The notes: a model not told the origin generated them from the sequence alone. Counted from the stretch's first letter, positions 45,225 through 58,000 are shown. The stretch: DNA of 64,000 nt from Neonectria sp. B-13 (GCA_002682825.1 NOKP01000006.1:1860001-1924000); one strand, 5' to 3'. Made by a program: numbers and translations.

Positions 45225-46262
45225 ATGGTTCAGTTGCTGGGTGATCCCGCCCTCTCCCCGAGCGGAGTGCCCGCCCACGAAGCCACCGATGGCCCTTTGG
45301 CGAGGCGACCTAACCTCCCAAGGACCGACTCGACGGCAATGTCCAGGGAGGAACACGCACAGCGCATACGGGAACTGAACATGAAGAGGGGGATGATGAA
45401 GGCTCCGCGCCGGGGATGGTCCATGACGGAGTATCACGGCGAGAATGCATCATCGCAACTCGCTCACTTGGTCTCGTCGCAAGTTGAAAGACAGGCTTCT
45501 ATCCCAGAGAACGGACCTATGCCGGCGCCTGAGCCAACTCTCCCCCAAGCCCAAGCCCAAGCAGCCCCAATCCAGGAGCCCCCCGTCCAAAAGCTCTCAG
45601 TTCAAAAGCTCCCCGTCCAGAAGCTCCCCGTCAAGGAGCTCCTCGTCCAGGAGCAGGCTTCAAAGCTTCCTCTGCGGCCCAAGCTGCCCCCGCCCCGCCG
45701 GTCTTACTCCGTGATGGACTACGAGCCCATCCCTCCAGGCCAGCCCCAGCCTCCCAAGGACTTTACTCTCCTCGACCTCCCCTCGGAGCTCCACTACGCC
45801 ATTTTCGACTTCCTCGACCCTATCGACAGTGTCTGCCTTGGCCTCACAAACCCCAACTTCTACGACATCCACCGCCGAATGCACGGGACTGTACCCCTCT
45901 CTAGCCGGTATTCAGGCCCTAACGACTTGGAGTGGGCATGGCGCGGCGCTGGGCCTCTCGTCCACCCCAAGGACCGAACAGCGGCCAAGGACAACGCCAT
46001 GGAGCAGATGCGAGTCAAGGGCCAGGTGTACTGCCGCAAATGCGGCATCTCCCGCTGCGAGCTGCACCGCCATATCAAAGGCTGGATGGGTGAGGGTTAC
46101 GAGTACTGCTCTATCAAGGAAGTGTACGGCAAGCCCGCAGGCGAAGATGCTAAGCAATACTGCTACATGAAGTCGCCCAAGAACCCTCATCGGTGCGGGC
46201 GCCATGGAGGAAAGAAAGTGGCGGCTCGACAGACAGCTGTCGAAGCCGCAAGAATGAGTTAA
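45225..46262 (+). CDS. F-box-like domain protein with cysteine/histidine-rich C-terminus
   Basis: This intronless gene encodes 345 residues, starting at the ATG in CACAATGG. The frame continues upstream only through TTG. An N-terminal disordered region has the tag NLPRTDSTAMSREEHAQRIRE and SYSVMDYEPIPP. A short tandem repeat (VQKLPVQKLPVKELLVQE) lies at about 118-145. An F-box-like segment follows at about 178-215 (FTLLDLPSELHYAIFDFLDP, then SVCLGLTNPNFYDIH), the type used to dock substrates to SCF ubiquitin ligases. The C-terminus has YCRKCGISRCELHRHIK and PHRCGRHGGKK, a Cys/His-rich tail that may bind metal. The substrate is unknown. Confidence 0.7.
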   Translation: MVQLLGDPALSPSGVPAHEATDGPLARRPNLPRTDSTAMSREEHAQRIRELNMKRGMMKAPRRGWSMTEYHGENASSQLAHLVSSQVERQASIPENGPMPAPEPTLPQAQAQAAPIQEPPVQKLSVQKLPVQKLPVKELLVQEQASKLPLRPKLPPPRRSYSVMDYEPIPPGQPQPPKDFTLLDLPSELHYAIFDFLDPIDSVCLGLTNPNFYDIHRRMHGTVPLSSRYSGPNDLEWAWRGAGPLVHPKDRTAAKDNAMEQMRVKGQVYCRKCGISRCELHRHIKGWMGEGYEYCSIKEVYGKPAGEDAKQYCYMKSPKNPHRCGRHGGKKVAARQTAVEAARMS

Positions 46263-47189
46263 GAAGAACGAAAGATGAGACGAAGACTACGACTACAAGA
46301 TGAACGAAAAGAAAAGATCGAAAGAGATAGAACCTCTTGATCTAGATGATCACGACGGTATTTTGGGGAGACATTTTGTATTTCAACGGCAGATATGGAC
46401 ATCTGAGTCACCACATTGAACACTGCTATATGAAGGAACATGGCGGACATAACCTTGGGATGGGATGGTATGGCCATTGGAATCTGGTCAACGGGAAAGG
46501 GAAAAGGGGTCACAGACGACCCCGGTAATTATCCGATACATTGCAATGAATACACACACTGCTTCAAGAGTAATGAAAACATTTGGCCTTCATATTCGTG
46601 ATAACGAGAAGTCTCATGCCCGCATCGTCTGCTTGGCAACGGTTGATGCCGTATCTTCAAGGTTCGCGTGTCGGTACCAGAGTTTGACGACAGCTGCATG
46701 GGGAAGGTTCGGGTCGTGAATAAGCTCATCCCTTCCGCTGTGCAAAATGTCTTCCCGGAGTAGCTTTGTGAATTCCAGAGGCGAGGCCGGGTCGAGCCTT
46801 GAGTTTAAAAGCCAGGTCTTGTGACACGACACGAATGCCGGGGGTGTCATATCGGGCATTCCTTCTCATCCCCCTCCCATGATGCACGTAGAATAATTAT
46901 TGGAGAGAAGGAAAAAAATCGATTGTCCTTAAGGCTGTGCAGCCTGCTCGCTTTGATTATGTCTCATGGCGTCAACAGAAATGTTCGTGGTATAAATCCT
47001 CGGCCTATCACTACACATCTAACATAGAGGAATCCAATCCTTCGGCTGTCGTAGCCCCCGTTTTCGCCCAAACGCCCTAAATCAATGTCCCAAGGAGCCT
47101 TCTATCATGGTGGTGTACAAGTGACCGTAAACCAAAACGCCGTATTCAAAACCCTCTTCGGCAGCATCCAAACGCTCCACATGCTGGTA
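46263..47189. other. Convergent 3' flanks
   Basis: About 930 bp lie between the stop codons of the F-box-like gene and the glycosyltransferase gene. The frames in it are short, and no gene or RNA is seen. Confidence 0.5.
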
Positions 47190-49568
47190 TTAATCCATGT
47201 TCTTCCATTCGGGCTCGCAGTCGCCCTTGGCCTCGATCCAGTTGTTGATGCCGTCCACGAACCATCCGGCGGTCCACTTCTCCTCGGCCTTCTCCTCCTT
47301 ACGGGGCTTACCGAGCTTGAAGCTCTTGGCAATGCAGCACACCTTGTTGTGGTACCGCCATTGGAAGCAGTGACGTCCTTGGTTCCAGTCCTTATCCTCG
47401 GCCTTGCGCTCGTACCTCGATTGGACTAGGGCAAAGCGCTCACTGTCGTTATTCAGGTTGTCGTACTCTTCCTGGGAGATGTCAAGTCCCTCGGCAACGC
47501 AGACCCTGGAGCAATGCTCCTGCGATATATGAGCCTGGCGTTCAACGGGGTTCTTATCTTTCTCGGACTTCTGGCGGCCCTTCTGGTGGTCGCTGGCCTC
47601 TACTTGGGACACTTCGTCCGGAGCAATGTAGCAGACGTCGTCGGAGAGGTTGTCCCACTCATCCCGCTTAGGGACAAGGGTTTTGGCGAAGAAGCCCTCG
47701 TACATTTCCTTGATTTGCAGAATGCCCTATTTTGCACATTAGCTTGCAGTTCAACGCCAAAGTAGCCTGGACCTTGACATGTGTGTGTGTACGTACAGTT
47801 TTGTTCCGGTGCTGTTCGTACTGCCATGCTGAGCTGACCTCCTCCGAATTCATGTGGTGCATCGTCAGGAGAGGCTCGCACCAGTGCCCATGTCCAAATG
47901 GCAGCGTGTTGGGCTTCTCGCCATTGATCATAGGATGGGCCTGCTTCACCTTGGAGCCGGTCTCGTTGACAGCCAAAGCCATGAGGTAATCACCACAGCA
48001 CTCATGGGGGGCCATCAAGTCGTACTTGTCCGCCAGGCCGGGAATCTCGGCCATCGCCTTGACAGTCTCTCCGGAGAGTATGTAGCCGCTGCCTCCGTGG
48101 GCGAAGGGCATGTTCTTGAGCATGGCCACGCTGCCGAGGTAGGGGTGTTTCTCGGTGTTCACCTTGTTGCGAAGCCACCAGACCAGGTTGGGCCAGAAGA
48201 CGTAACTGTCGGCTTCGGCAAAGACGTACCATTCCATGTCGGGACGCATCCGCCAAGTTCGATCGATCATGTGCAGGAACTTGTACTTGTCGAGTTCCCA
48301 ACCGCCCCTCATCTTATCCGTGCAGTCCGTCTGGGACACGGGACAAGAAGCCTGTGCATTGTAGAGGTCGAACTCCATGAGATTTTTCTTGGCTTCATCC
48401 CTGACGTCTTCGAGGACGTCGTAGACGTGATAGTTTCCGACTTGCTGGTCCTGTAGTGGGCATTAGCTTTGTGAACTGCCTGGATTTGCCACGAAAGAGA
48501 GATCGGGACACCGTAGGTTCGACTAGCGACCATTGGGTCCCATGTCTATGAGCGCTACACTTGCGGGGAGAACTGGAATGGTTCCCTACGCCACAGTGGT
48601 CTAGAACACTCTTGTATTTTAATCGACGGAAGTTTGCCACTTACCAAATCAGAAAACAGGAGGAAGTCGTCGATGCATTGCAAGCCTGTCAATAGCTGGG
48701 TTGGAAGCTTCGTGTAAGCCTCGGTAGCACCAGTCTTCATGACGAGCATGATCTTGTCCATGTTGGGAAATCCATCACAGGGGCGGTCTCGCGATTCGGG
48801 GTAGACCGAGACATTGTTGGGGTTTTCCTCTGCGGTCTCGTCGTTGGAGTCGTCGTTGTTGCCATCGTCACCTTCTGACTTGTTCTCCTCTTCCGACTTG
48901 TCCTCGTCACCGTCTGATTTGTTCTCGCCATCATCGGGGTTGCTTCCCTCAACGGGAATGGTTTCCTCTGTGGAAGTGCTTCCTTCGGCAGTCTCGGTCT
49001 CGTGCGCCTCGTCTTCCGACTTGTTTTCCTCTTCAGATTTGTTCTCGTCACCGTCGGACTTGTTCTCATCCTCGGACTGGTTTTCGTCACCGTCGGATTT
49101 GTTCTCATCGTCCTTGGGGGTGCTTTCGTCCGTGGGAGTAGTTTCGTCCGTGGCAAGGCTTTCCTCGACAGGCTTCGTCTCGTCGCCTTCAGTCTTGTTG
49201 TCGTTTTCCTTTCCTTCCGCGTCGGTATCGTCACTTTCAGATTGGTTGCTGTCATCAACGTGGTCCTTGGACTTGTCATCGTCGGTCTCATTGAGATTGC
49301 TGTCGATTCCTTTAGTGCTGTTGAAATCGCCATCTGCAATTATGTCGCTTGATTCGGTATTGTTGTTGTAAGCACCGTCTGCAGGATCGCTGCTCGCAGT
49401 GCCCTCGTGGCCGAGATATTTGGTTAAATGGCTATATATGCCCGAATTGTCATGGTCGCTGAGCTGATAGAGGGGTACAAGAAGCAGCAGGGTTAAGCCG
49501 AGAACGGTGAGCATAATGAGCTTCCATCCCCGGGGGGAACTCCAAGCGGAGCTCAAATCGAGCGCCAT
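47190..49568 (-). CDS. GT31-type glycosyltransferase, type II membrane protein
   Basis: Exons 49568-48645, 48450-47797 and 47726-47190 (introns 194 and 70 nt) encode 704 residues. A type II signal anchor (KLIMLTVLGLTLLLLVPLYQL) lies at about 16-36. Then comes a long acidic stem (about 50-260) of ENKSDGDENKSEEE-like tandem repeats with NxS/T sites. The catalytic half starts near CDGFPNMDKIMLVMKTGATEAY. It has the metal-binding triad EAD in YVFAEADSYVFWPNL (about 387-389) and AHGGSGYILSG, as in fungal GT31 proteins. A final part (exon 3) has HCFQWRYHNKVCCIAKSFKLGKP. The sugar and acceptor are unknown; a beta-1,3 linkage is inferred from the family. The ATG at 49568 was chosen; upstream only GTG is in frame. 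Confidence 0.78.
48850..49120 (-). repeat. Coding tandem repeat in the GT31 stem
   Basis: Degenerate tandem units encoding D/E-N-K-S-D-G-D-E or E-E-E-N-K-S lie within exon 1. They build a Glu/Asp/Lys/Ser/Asn-rich stem between the membrane anchor and the catalytic domain. Confidence 0.8.
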
Positions 49569-52500
49569 CGCGATGAATTGTGAAGGTAGCCAGACAAAGG
49601 AGTGTGAAAAGGACTGAACGTGGGAGAGGAAAACGGGTGAGAGGGAGGTACGGGAGGAAAAGAATGGGCTTACGGGCGCGAAAGTCTGCACCACTAGATT
49701 TCCTCGTCCGGATCACGTTTTGAGAATTCCGTACGTGACTAGGCATGGCAGATCCCAGAGACATGGACCGGCCGCGGGCGACGGAAGTACCCACCTCAGC
49801 TCCCCATACCCCTTGCCAGGCGCAAAACCGTCCACAGGCCGGACGAACCGATAGCCAGAAACTCCGCAGAGGGCGTAAGGCAGACGGCTAAGTGGACACT
49901 GGAACCGCGTACGATTCAGGGGTGATGCAGTCGAGGGAGGGATGGATGGGGAGAATGTCAAGCTCGAACACTGTGGATGGAGACGATGGCGATCTCGCCA
50001 GCCAGCCAGATTCCGGACACTGAATCATAAAAGCCTTCGCGGTGGTGTCATCCCCGTTGTCCTATACCACGGGATTGGTGGAACGCGCGTACGGCATCTT
50101 TGCCAGGAACCTCTGTGACAAGGAATGTTTGTCATTGTTAGGAACCTCGGCTTGAGGACAGAGTGCGAATACTATGTATTCGATTCGGTCGAACTTCGTA
50201 CTGTTGTGGGCGACCGGAAATCCAGCGACGGCGCCGGACAAACGATAGCGTCTTCCCGAAGCAAATTATTGGGTCGTGGCTTCGATGAACTCCCAAAAAG
50301 GGCACTTCCCCAGCACGGCTGGCCCCATCCTCTCATTTACCCTCGAATTGAGGGAGGCGAGCCAGTGAAAGCCTAAGCGCGATTCCAGGCCTTGATAGGT
50401 TTTGTTTCGTTTGCGGACGCGACAGCTCTAGCTTGGCCCGGGTCGTCGATAGTTGCGTCTGCTCTGGAGGCGGCGTCGCTCCAAAGTCCAAAGAAGCCAA
50501 GCCTCAATGAGTGGAGTATATCCGTCAGGTCTGGCGGCTCGTAAAGGAGGGTCCCTGACTCTTGGCTCCTGAGGGATCCCGACCCTGTCTCCCACCGTCA
50601 ATCTCCAACATGGATTGAAACGCGCTCTGGAGTTCCCATAAGCACGGTGGGTGCTTCCCCTGAAGGTTGCAGCACAAACCTGTCTCAGCCACCATGTTAT
50701 GCTGATCTAGGGCCGGCCTGACGGGCAGCCACTGCGCCGAGATATATGGCCCAATCCAATGTGCTCGTTCGCATCATGGCCCACCTGTGTTTGTCCCAGT
50801 CGAGGAATGCTCTGCGGACTCAAATACCGTCTGGTCAGAATCCTTGTGCATTTGACCGCTTCAGATTGAGGCGTGCATGAGTAACACTGTGGAATGAGCT
50901 CAATCTTTAATATCCAGCCTCTCAGCCGCGATAACCACGTGGATCTCATCAAATTCTTGCTAAATTGCTGATCCCCTGTTCGACCAACATCACTGCAGGT
51001 GGCTGCAGCCTGCAGCCTGCAGCGAATGAAGTTGGTCCCCAGTCAAGTTGGACGAAAGTCGCAACCTGCCGTCATCGTGTAATCCTGACACGAGCAGGGG
51101 TCTTTCTGGCCGATTCATCCAAACTCAGCAGCACCAATTGATGGGGCCAACAATGGCTTGGTCTATTGAAGACGTTTCGTGCAAATGGAGTGTTTTGCGA
51201 CTTCGGATTTCCTCTTGCCGCCGAGCCTTGCGTTTTAACATTGCACCTGTCCACATCCACATTGATGAGGACAACAGGCATGCAGTGAAGCAAGGTTTCG
51301 TTTCGTCTTGACGGTGACGCTGGATTCTGTTTTTCCGCCTTGGACTGGACCAGGGATTCAAGGTCCACCAAATATCTCCCCGGCATCCGAGAAGCCTTGA
51401 AGGCCTTATCGCGCCATCATCTAAGCATGGACGCCATGAGGTGGTTGTGGGGGTGAGGAGTTTCTGCCAGCCTCCTGGTGTTGAGCCGAGCGCGCCTCGC
51501 ATTCGGACTGACACTTGGCCGAAGACTTTGAGGTTCTCTGGTTTCTCCATGACAACACTATCTTCGGACCCGCAGCTTTGACGGATGAAAGACTGTACCT
51601 AGGTACATGGGTACCTAAGATGCTGGGTTAAAGTGTCACACAGATTGTGGTTGCTGATCAAGCCCACTTTTGGAGATTTGGTTGCGTTTCAGATGAAGAT
51701 CCGTTTTGAAGTTGGGGCTTTGGCTGCGAGGCTGATTTACTGTACGCGCGTAGGTCGGTACATACCAGATGCTGACAGATGGATCGGGCAGTGATATATC
51801 CAGATTGAGTGCTGAGCACACCAAAGTGCACCCGTTAATTCTACCTTTCATTGCAAACAGAGTGCTGACGTTGGATTGCCTGGGGCGGTTGCTTGAAGCG
51901 GTCAGAGGTTGAGCTTCGTCGGAGCCTTTCCTCGCCCCCTGGCCTGCCATCTTGACATGGAGGTGGGTGCGTCGGGGAGGACATGCAGAATTCGTGTATA
52001 TTGCATTACATCGCATCCGTAGACGAGGACGTTTGCTTAGTAGTCATGCCGTAGGATTGATCAAGGTCAGGCCGTGCTTACAACGGCGATCTCGACGGCT
52101 ACGTATGGTAAAGTATGAGAGCCTCAGGCGCCTTCCATCCACTCTTTCCGTTTCTGCTGTTCTAATGTTCTCGCACCTTCCCAGACCAGACGGCATGCAA
52201 GGCAAGATGCACGTGTTCTGACTTGTATGGCAAGTCGAAGGCTCAGTGAGAGTTGGATAATGGTAAATAAGGGGTCATGGACTGTTCTCCCTGGCCTCAT
52301 AGTAGGTAGAGACTCAAGCGAATTACCTCATTACCTCATTACCTCATCCGTACCGGGGATCAAGAACACAATGTGTCTCGGTCCATTGGTGCTCAAAGGG
52401 ACCCTTCCCTTGGAAGCCTGCTAGAACAACGAGTTTAAAGGAATTGGCGACGTCTAATTGGCGCCTCATTGTCTAACAAACTCGATCTGGTCGATCTCCT

Positions 52501-53789
52501 CCAACTCTTCTTCCCCACCTATCGAACATCGCATCGCAGACGCCACGCCGCAGGCGGCATCTCCTCCCACCACAGACGGCATCTCCTCCCACCACAGACG
52601 GCAGCCAGCGCCGCCAGTCTGCAATAAGTATCTGCCACAAGCGACCGCCACACGTCCGGCTCGGTAACCACTCATAGTTCATCGTGCGCAAGTTCGTTCG
52701 TTCGTTCGTCCGCTCGTACTTCAGACTTTGATTCCGCGGTCGATGCGCGAAATTCCATTCCCACGTGGAAGATAAAGGCCCAACCTACATCTCGCCCTGT
52801 CACTGCCATCGGGCATTCTTCGCGCCGCGCGCGTTGCACCTTCGACAAGCGCACTTCCCGACTCAAAAGTGCTAAATCTTGCGCCATCTGTCCAGAGTGG
52901 CACCGAAGCCGACCCCAGCATGCTCTGGTTCGTCGCCTTGCACCTCCGTACGTCTCTAGGCGTCATCGACTCCTGCCATCCATGCGGAACCGGAACAAAA
53001 AGAGGGGGGAACTCGCGAAAAAACCCCGCCCCCGCCGGCCACCCAACGGAGGAACCGAGACGGGCGTCCGTGGTGTAGGCCCGGAGAGTTCGGATCAATC
53101 CACGTAGATGGACGACGCTCATTGAAGCTGTGCGAATCGAATACTCGCTGCGACGCTCTCGACAATTCGATGACCGATTGACTTGGCCCTCTCGCTGCCG
53201 CTTCTCCTTCACTGACTCACAGCCCGTCAAATTCGTCATCGATGGCTTGGACGCGGAGGGATATTTCGGAACCCTGGACGGCTCGACCCCTTATCGCATC
53301 CACTTGCTGGTGCTGCTAGATCCAGATCGGGGCTGCTAGTCTTTCGTCGCAATCGAGCCCGCAACCAATTGGTCGTCAACAACAGCCCAGCTGTCACCAA
53401 AGTCTTGGGGTTTTCCTATATACGTAAGCCGTCCGTCCTCTCCGCCCGGGGCAAGCTGCTCGTTTCATACCTGCGCCGCCCTTTTGGTTACAGCATAAAG
53501 GAATGCCTGTCCTGGTCCTTTCTTCCGTCTCAGTCCCCCCGCACAGCCGCGGCAACCCGTGATAAAAGCAACCCGAGAGAGTCCGACAACGCAGACTGCC
53601 AGTGAACGGTTAATCCTGACTTGCAATGACAGCCGTCTGAGGAGTAACAGGCCACGCATACAGAGCTCGGAAACCACCCGAACCACCTCCAGGTCTTCAG
53701 CTACCAACCTCGAATCCCGAGTCGGTCCAAGTAAGACGTTGAGAGAATTTTCCAGCCGTAGGAGCTAGAACACTGCAGCAACACCGCAC
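49569..53789. other. Long divergent intergenic region (glycosyltransferase / KpsF-like)
   Basis: This 4.2 kb stretch has no supported gene. Local repeats are CTGCAGC heptamers (about 51002-51023), TTACCTCA units (about 52325-52349) and two copies of a 22-bp unit GGCATCTCCTCCCACCACAG (about 52556-52599). A GTTC tetramer run lies at 52690-52710. The last kilobase is probably the leader and promoter of the KpsF-like gene. Confidence 0.5.
52556..52599. repeat. Two tandem copies of a 22-bp unit
   Basis: The unit GGCATCTCCTCCCACCACAG plus AC occurs twice in direct tandem in non-coding sequence. A third, degenerate start (GGCAGCCAGC) follows. Confidence 0.8.
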
Positions 53790-55025
53790 ATGGCTGGCTT
53801 GTCGCAGTGCGGCGGCCACGGCCCCGTACAAACAAGCGCAGTTGTCGTACTCGGCGCTTCACAATGTTCAGCGATACCTCCTCCCTCTCCGCCAACGCCA
53901 TCCATCTCCCCGCCAGCAGACGGATTTTGTGAGCCCATAGACCACTTGAGTCTCGACCTAGAAGTCCGAGCGGAGCGCCAGGCCAAAGACCAACGACTCC
54001 GAGACGGAATCCACGTGCTCAACACCGAGGCGCTCGCCCTCAGGAATCTCACACAACTGTATGAGACTGATCCTATAGCTCAGGAGGGCTTCAACAAATC
54101 TGTGCAAGTCATCACGCAACAAGAAGCCACCAGAGGAAAACTGGTTATCATCGGCGTGGGCAAGTCAGGTCATATCGGTCAGAAGCTGGTGGCCACGTTC
54201 AAGAGTCTCGCCATCCATGCTGTCTTTCTTCACCCGACCGAAGCTCTCCATGGGGACCTCGGGATAATCGGACCCCATGACACACTCATGTTTATCACGT
54301 ATTCGGGAAAGACTCAGGAACTTCTGCTCATGCTGCCCCACTTGGACAAGTCGCTCCCAGTCATTCTGTTGACGTCTCACACGTGCTATGAGACGTGTGA
54401 ATTCATCAAACACCGCCCGGATACCATTCTCCTTCCAGCACCTATCTTGGAAGCTGAAAAAACATCTTTCGGAGTCTCGGCACCGACGACGTCGACAACG
54501 GTGGCGCTGGCCCTTGGCGACGCACTCGCAATCGCGACCGCGAAGGAACTTCACACGAGCGTTTCCGCCGTCTTTGCAAGCAACCACCCGGGAGGAGCTA
54601 TTGGCGCCGCAGCAAAGAAGCCCCAGACAATCAAAGATATCGCAGTTCGGTGGGCTGATATCCCACCGATGGTGGACCTGGGAGATGAGAGCCTGGGTGT
54701 CGACCTTCTCCGCGCGGGATACGACTCCTCTACAGGATGGGTGAAGGTGCGGGACTGTGCCATCTCTCCCAGCAAGATTCGCGGCCTTGACAAGCAGGAT
54801 CTCAGCCGCAGCCTGGAAGATGTCCCTGGGCTTCTCGTTCCCGGGGCGCAGATGTTCTCCTTGTCGTCAGATACGAGCATCCGTCAGGCACGGGCTATGC
54901 TAGAGACTCTGCAGCTGTCACCCACCGACGATGAAGTTGTGTATGGACCGGACATGGTCGTGTCAGTTATGGAAAAGGGTGAGATTATTGGTGTTTTGGA
55001 AGTTAGCACGTTGGCGGAGCATTGA
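53790..55025 (+). CDS. KpsF/GutQ-type sugar-phosphate isomerase (SIS domain)
   Basis: This intronless gene encodes 411 residues. The SIS domain (about 100-260) has the full pattern of arabinose-5-phosphate isomerases of the KpsF/GutQ family: [16 protein letters not shown] (119 on), [13 protein letters not shown] (146 on), ITYSGKTQE (169 on) and [11 protein letters not shown]-terminal segment (about 270-411) resembles a weak CBS-pair region. In bacteria this enzyme turns ribulose-5-phosphate into arabinose-5-phosphate for Kdo of lipopolysaccharide, a pathway fungi lack. The fungal role is therefore unknown; D-arabinose or erythroascorbate metabolism is a guess. The N-terminal 50 residues are Pro/Ser-rich and not part of the bacterial enzyme. 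Confidence 0.85.
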   Translation: MAGLSQCGGHGPVQTSAVVVLGASQCSAIPPPSPPTPSISPPADGFCEPIDHLSLDLEVRAERQAKDQRLRDGIHVLNTEALALRNLTQLYETDPIAQEGFNKSVQVITQQEATRGKLVIIGVGKSGHIGQKLVATFKSLAIHAVFLHPTEALHGDLGIIGPHDTLMFITYSGKTQELLLMLPHLDKSLPVILLTSHTCYETCEFIKHRPDTILLPAPILEAEKTSFGVSAPTTSTTVALALGDALAIATAKELHTSVSAVFASNHPGGAIGAAAKKPQTIKDIAVRWADIPPMVDLGDESLGVDLLRAGYDSSTGWVKVRDCAISPSKIRGLDKQDLSRSLEDVPGLLVPGAQMFSLSSDTSIRQARAMLETLQLSPTDDEVVYGPDMVVSVMEKGEIIGVLEVSTLAEH

Positions 55026-58000
55026 GAGCGATAGAGAATGGGAGCAGGCGTACGGAAAGCAAACTGGCATCTCCTTTCTCTTTTCTTCGAGGAACTTATT
55101 AGAGAGTCTGGCAAGACTGAATAACTGGACATATGCATTGTTAGAGCATATGGTTATGAGCCGTGTCGATGGATTGAGGTGCTCAATCTCGCAAAATCGG
55201 TACTCAAAGTTTTCCTTCATCACAATGATTGATGGGGGATATGGAATTATGAATGTTTATTCTTCCCCACATTGGGGAAGCCGCCTACCTTCTTTTCCAA
55301 CATGAACAATGTGGATTATTCTGACGAAACGTCCGGCGAAGTCGGGTTAGAAAAGGCGAGCGTAAGCTTTGGCCGAACGGGAAAAAGCATAACGAACAGG
55401 CGGGAAAAAGCACAGAGATTGGAACTTCTAAGTGCGTCTTGAAGTGAGACTTGTGTCTTCTCTAACCCTTGGATACTCTGTACGTGACTGAAGTCTGGAA
55501 CATTTTGCTGTTTGTCATGTCCTTCATGTCATTCTTATCTTAACCATTGAAACCCGATTCGCACAGCAGTAAATAATCTACAAGCGTGCAAATCGTCGCA
55601 GAGGAAAGCGGCTCTGACCAGGGCTACCGATCCCTATCTTAACCATCTCGGGCTGGGCCAAGTTTGGCGATGCCCGTGCTTGGCGGGCACTGCTGCACGA
55701 GGCTGCTTTTGGGGGAACGCAGGGATTTTGAGCCTCGACCAGGGGGTCGTTGGACGCATGTCGATGCTATTCCCGCTGGTTGGCTAGGCGAGCAACCACC
55801 ACGGTCGAGGGACGGGGATCTCGGCGATTTTTTACTGGGGTGGTGCCTCTGGGGTTCGAGAGCCGTCTGCGGGTTTCTCCAATGTACCAAACTCGTGCGT
55901 TTTGAGACCGAAGTGTTGCGAGGCTGTGGCTTGTCATTCTTTGCGTGGGGTGTCCGGCTATATTATCCAGAGAGGTTTTGGTCGATCGCCGTGCTGAGGT
56001 GCGCTTGGCATGCCAGAGTTGCATCATCCTGACTGACACTTAGATGGCCCATGCATGGTGCACGACATGACGCTTGGCGGGGTGCTTGTCATTGACGATG
56101 CAGCGATGGAGAAAGCGTACATAAGTACAGTGCAGAATAGACCCGTGATTACTGTAAGAAGTTCTCGGCAGCCACCCATGCATCCGGATAATGGATCCGA
56201 CTGCGCGACTCGGGTGGCAATGGGGTCGACGGAAGATGTCGACCAGGTACGGACGGGATGGTGGCGAACGAATGCACCGGGTGGAGAGAGGACTCGGACA
56301 GCGGGCCGCAACCTCACAAGAGTCGGCTTGTGGATCTCGCTATTGTGACTCTGCCGCAGAGATTTTATAGACCTGCGGCGGTTCTCCAGACCGAGACGTT
56401 TTCAACCAAGAGGGGGCGTTGGTGGTGACCAATGGGTTGGCTTGCGGTGGGAGCAGGATGGCGAGAGGCGGGTAGTAGAAGCCGGCAACGTGTGCCGTGG
56501 GAACCATATTTTTCTGATTCCGCGTTGGAACTTTTGGCCCATGGATGATAGCCTACTTGCTTACACGCTGTCTGGTACCAGCCAGTCCGGTGGAGGTTGA
56601 TCGTAAGGGGAAAGTACTTCGTAGACGCATGGTCGTCGTACAAACGACGGTGGGGATAGGGACATTGGAGTGGGTTTCGGCGAGAAGGAGGAGGCTGTGG
56701 GCGTCGGCGGCGGTATGCATCAGCTCGGCGACTTGAAGAAGAATCGAATTGTCTTTACGATGAAACTCTCGTAATAGCCCTATAAGGTCGTTGGTCGTTG
56801 GTCGTTGGCCGTGGAGCTGCGAACTAGCGACTGACGGGATGGAGCAAGTTGGAGTAACACCGGACAATATTCGACCTCTTGGCTCTTTGGGGTCGTCCGT
56901 GCTTGGCTAGTTGGAGAGAGGACTCCGCTAATTGAGGCATCTGAGTGACCACCCCCCTTGATCCTGTCTCCGGCTTGTGGTTCCTGTCACTAGGGGCTCT
57001 AATGGGCTGCAGGAGGGCGGGACGATGCCAAGTCTTGGTTTTTGTTCGATAGCGGCGGCGCTGAGCCAGTCGATTCAGCATGTGCTTCGTTCGCTGGCAT
57101 GGGGGCGAGGAGGGAGATGCGACGTTTGGATCGGAATCCCACTGACGACGAGGTGAGCGGGCGGCGCAATCCCGCGCTGCCACTGTGGCGACCACCCAAA
57201 GGATGCAGAATGAATTCATTGCAGGCGCAGGAATGGTAATGGAACGGCACGTTCGCTAGGTGATGGGTCATCATTTCGACAGGCCAGCATGCCGACGACG
57301 GCCTTGTCAAGGCCTTGTCAACTGGGCGGCCAGGATTGTGGACAAGGTTGTCTCTGGTGTCCACCGCTCGGTCAACGATCACGGAAGGGACTCGCGTGCT
57401 CACGTTTTGCCTCTGCGACCCGTTGATGCCGTGCTGCAGTATGAGGGGCGCTTTGTGAGTGCGAGTGCAACCTCGGTGGCTCAGGCGTGTAGGCGGGCAG
57501 GGGTAGATGCGCTGGGGCACGTGCTGGCCCGGACGTTGGGAACGTCAACGGCGCTACGGCAATCGGTTCCATGTCGTCCGCCGGCATCTTCACCACAAGT
57601 CGAACATCTTGGCAGCTTCGAAGTGCTTTGGCGATTCTCCTTGGTTCTGGCGCTTCATCACGTAACACGGCGATTTGTGTCACTGTCCGATCGCGCACCG
57701 ATGCCTACCACAGCGTCCAATTCTAGCCTGACGGGTTATGGGAACTTGATGCTGCGGCCGGACTTGGGTTGTTTCTAGGAACTTCTGAGTCGCCTCTTGG
57801 ACCTAGTAGCTTCTCGTTCGCAATACGAAAGAATCGTAGGCTGCTTTCCTTCTTCGCCGCTTGCTTCGCACTTGCATGCTTCGGGGGCTGGCGGGGCTCA
57901 GGTCGCAGCCAAGCTGTTCTCGGTATCGCGTGCTAGTGATGGCCCCGACATCGTCGTGGACGTGTCACAGACTGTCCTCTTGAGCGCAAGATTCGAGCCG

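Noticed and set aside
52721..53239. A 172-codon minus-strand frame upstream of the KpsF-like gene
   Set aside because: It is in the presumed promoter and leader region, has no family resemblance, and is matched by frames on the other strand.
57260..57778. A 172-codon plus-strand frame
   Set aside because: An equally long frame lies on the opposite strand. Composition and translation show no family signal.
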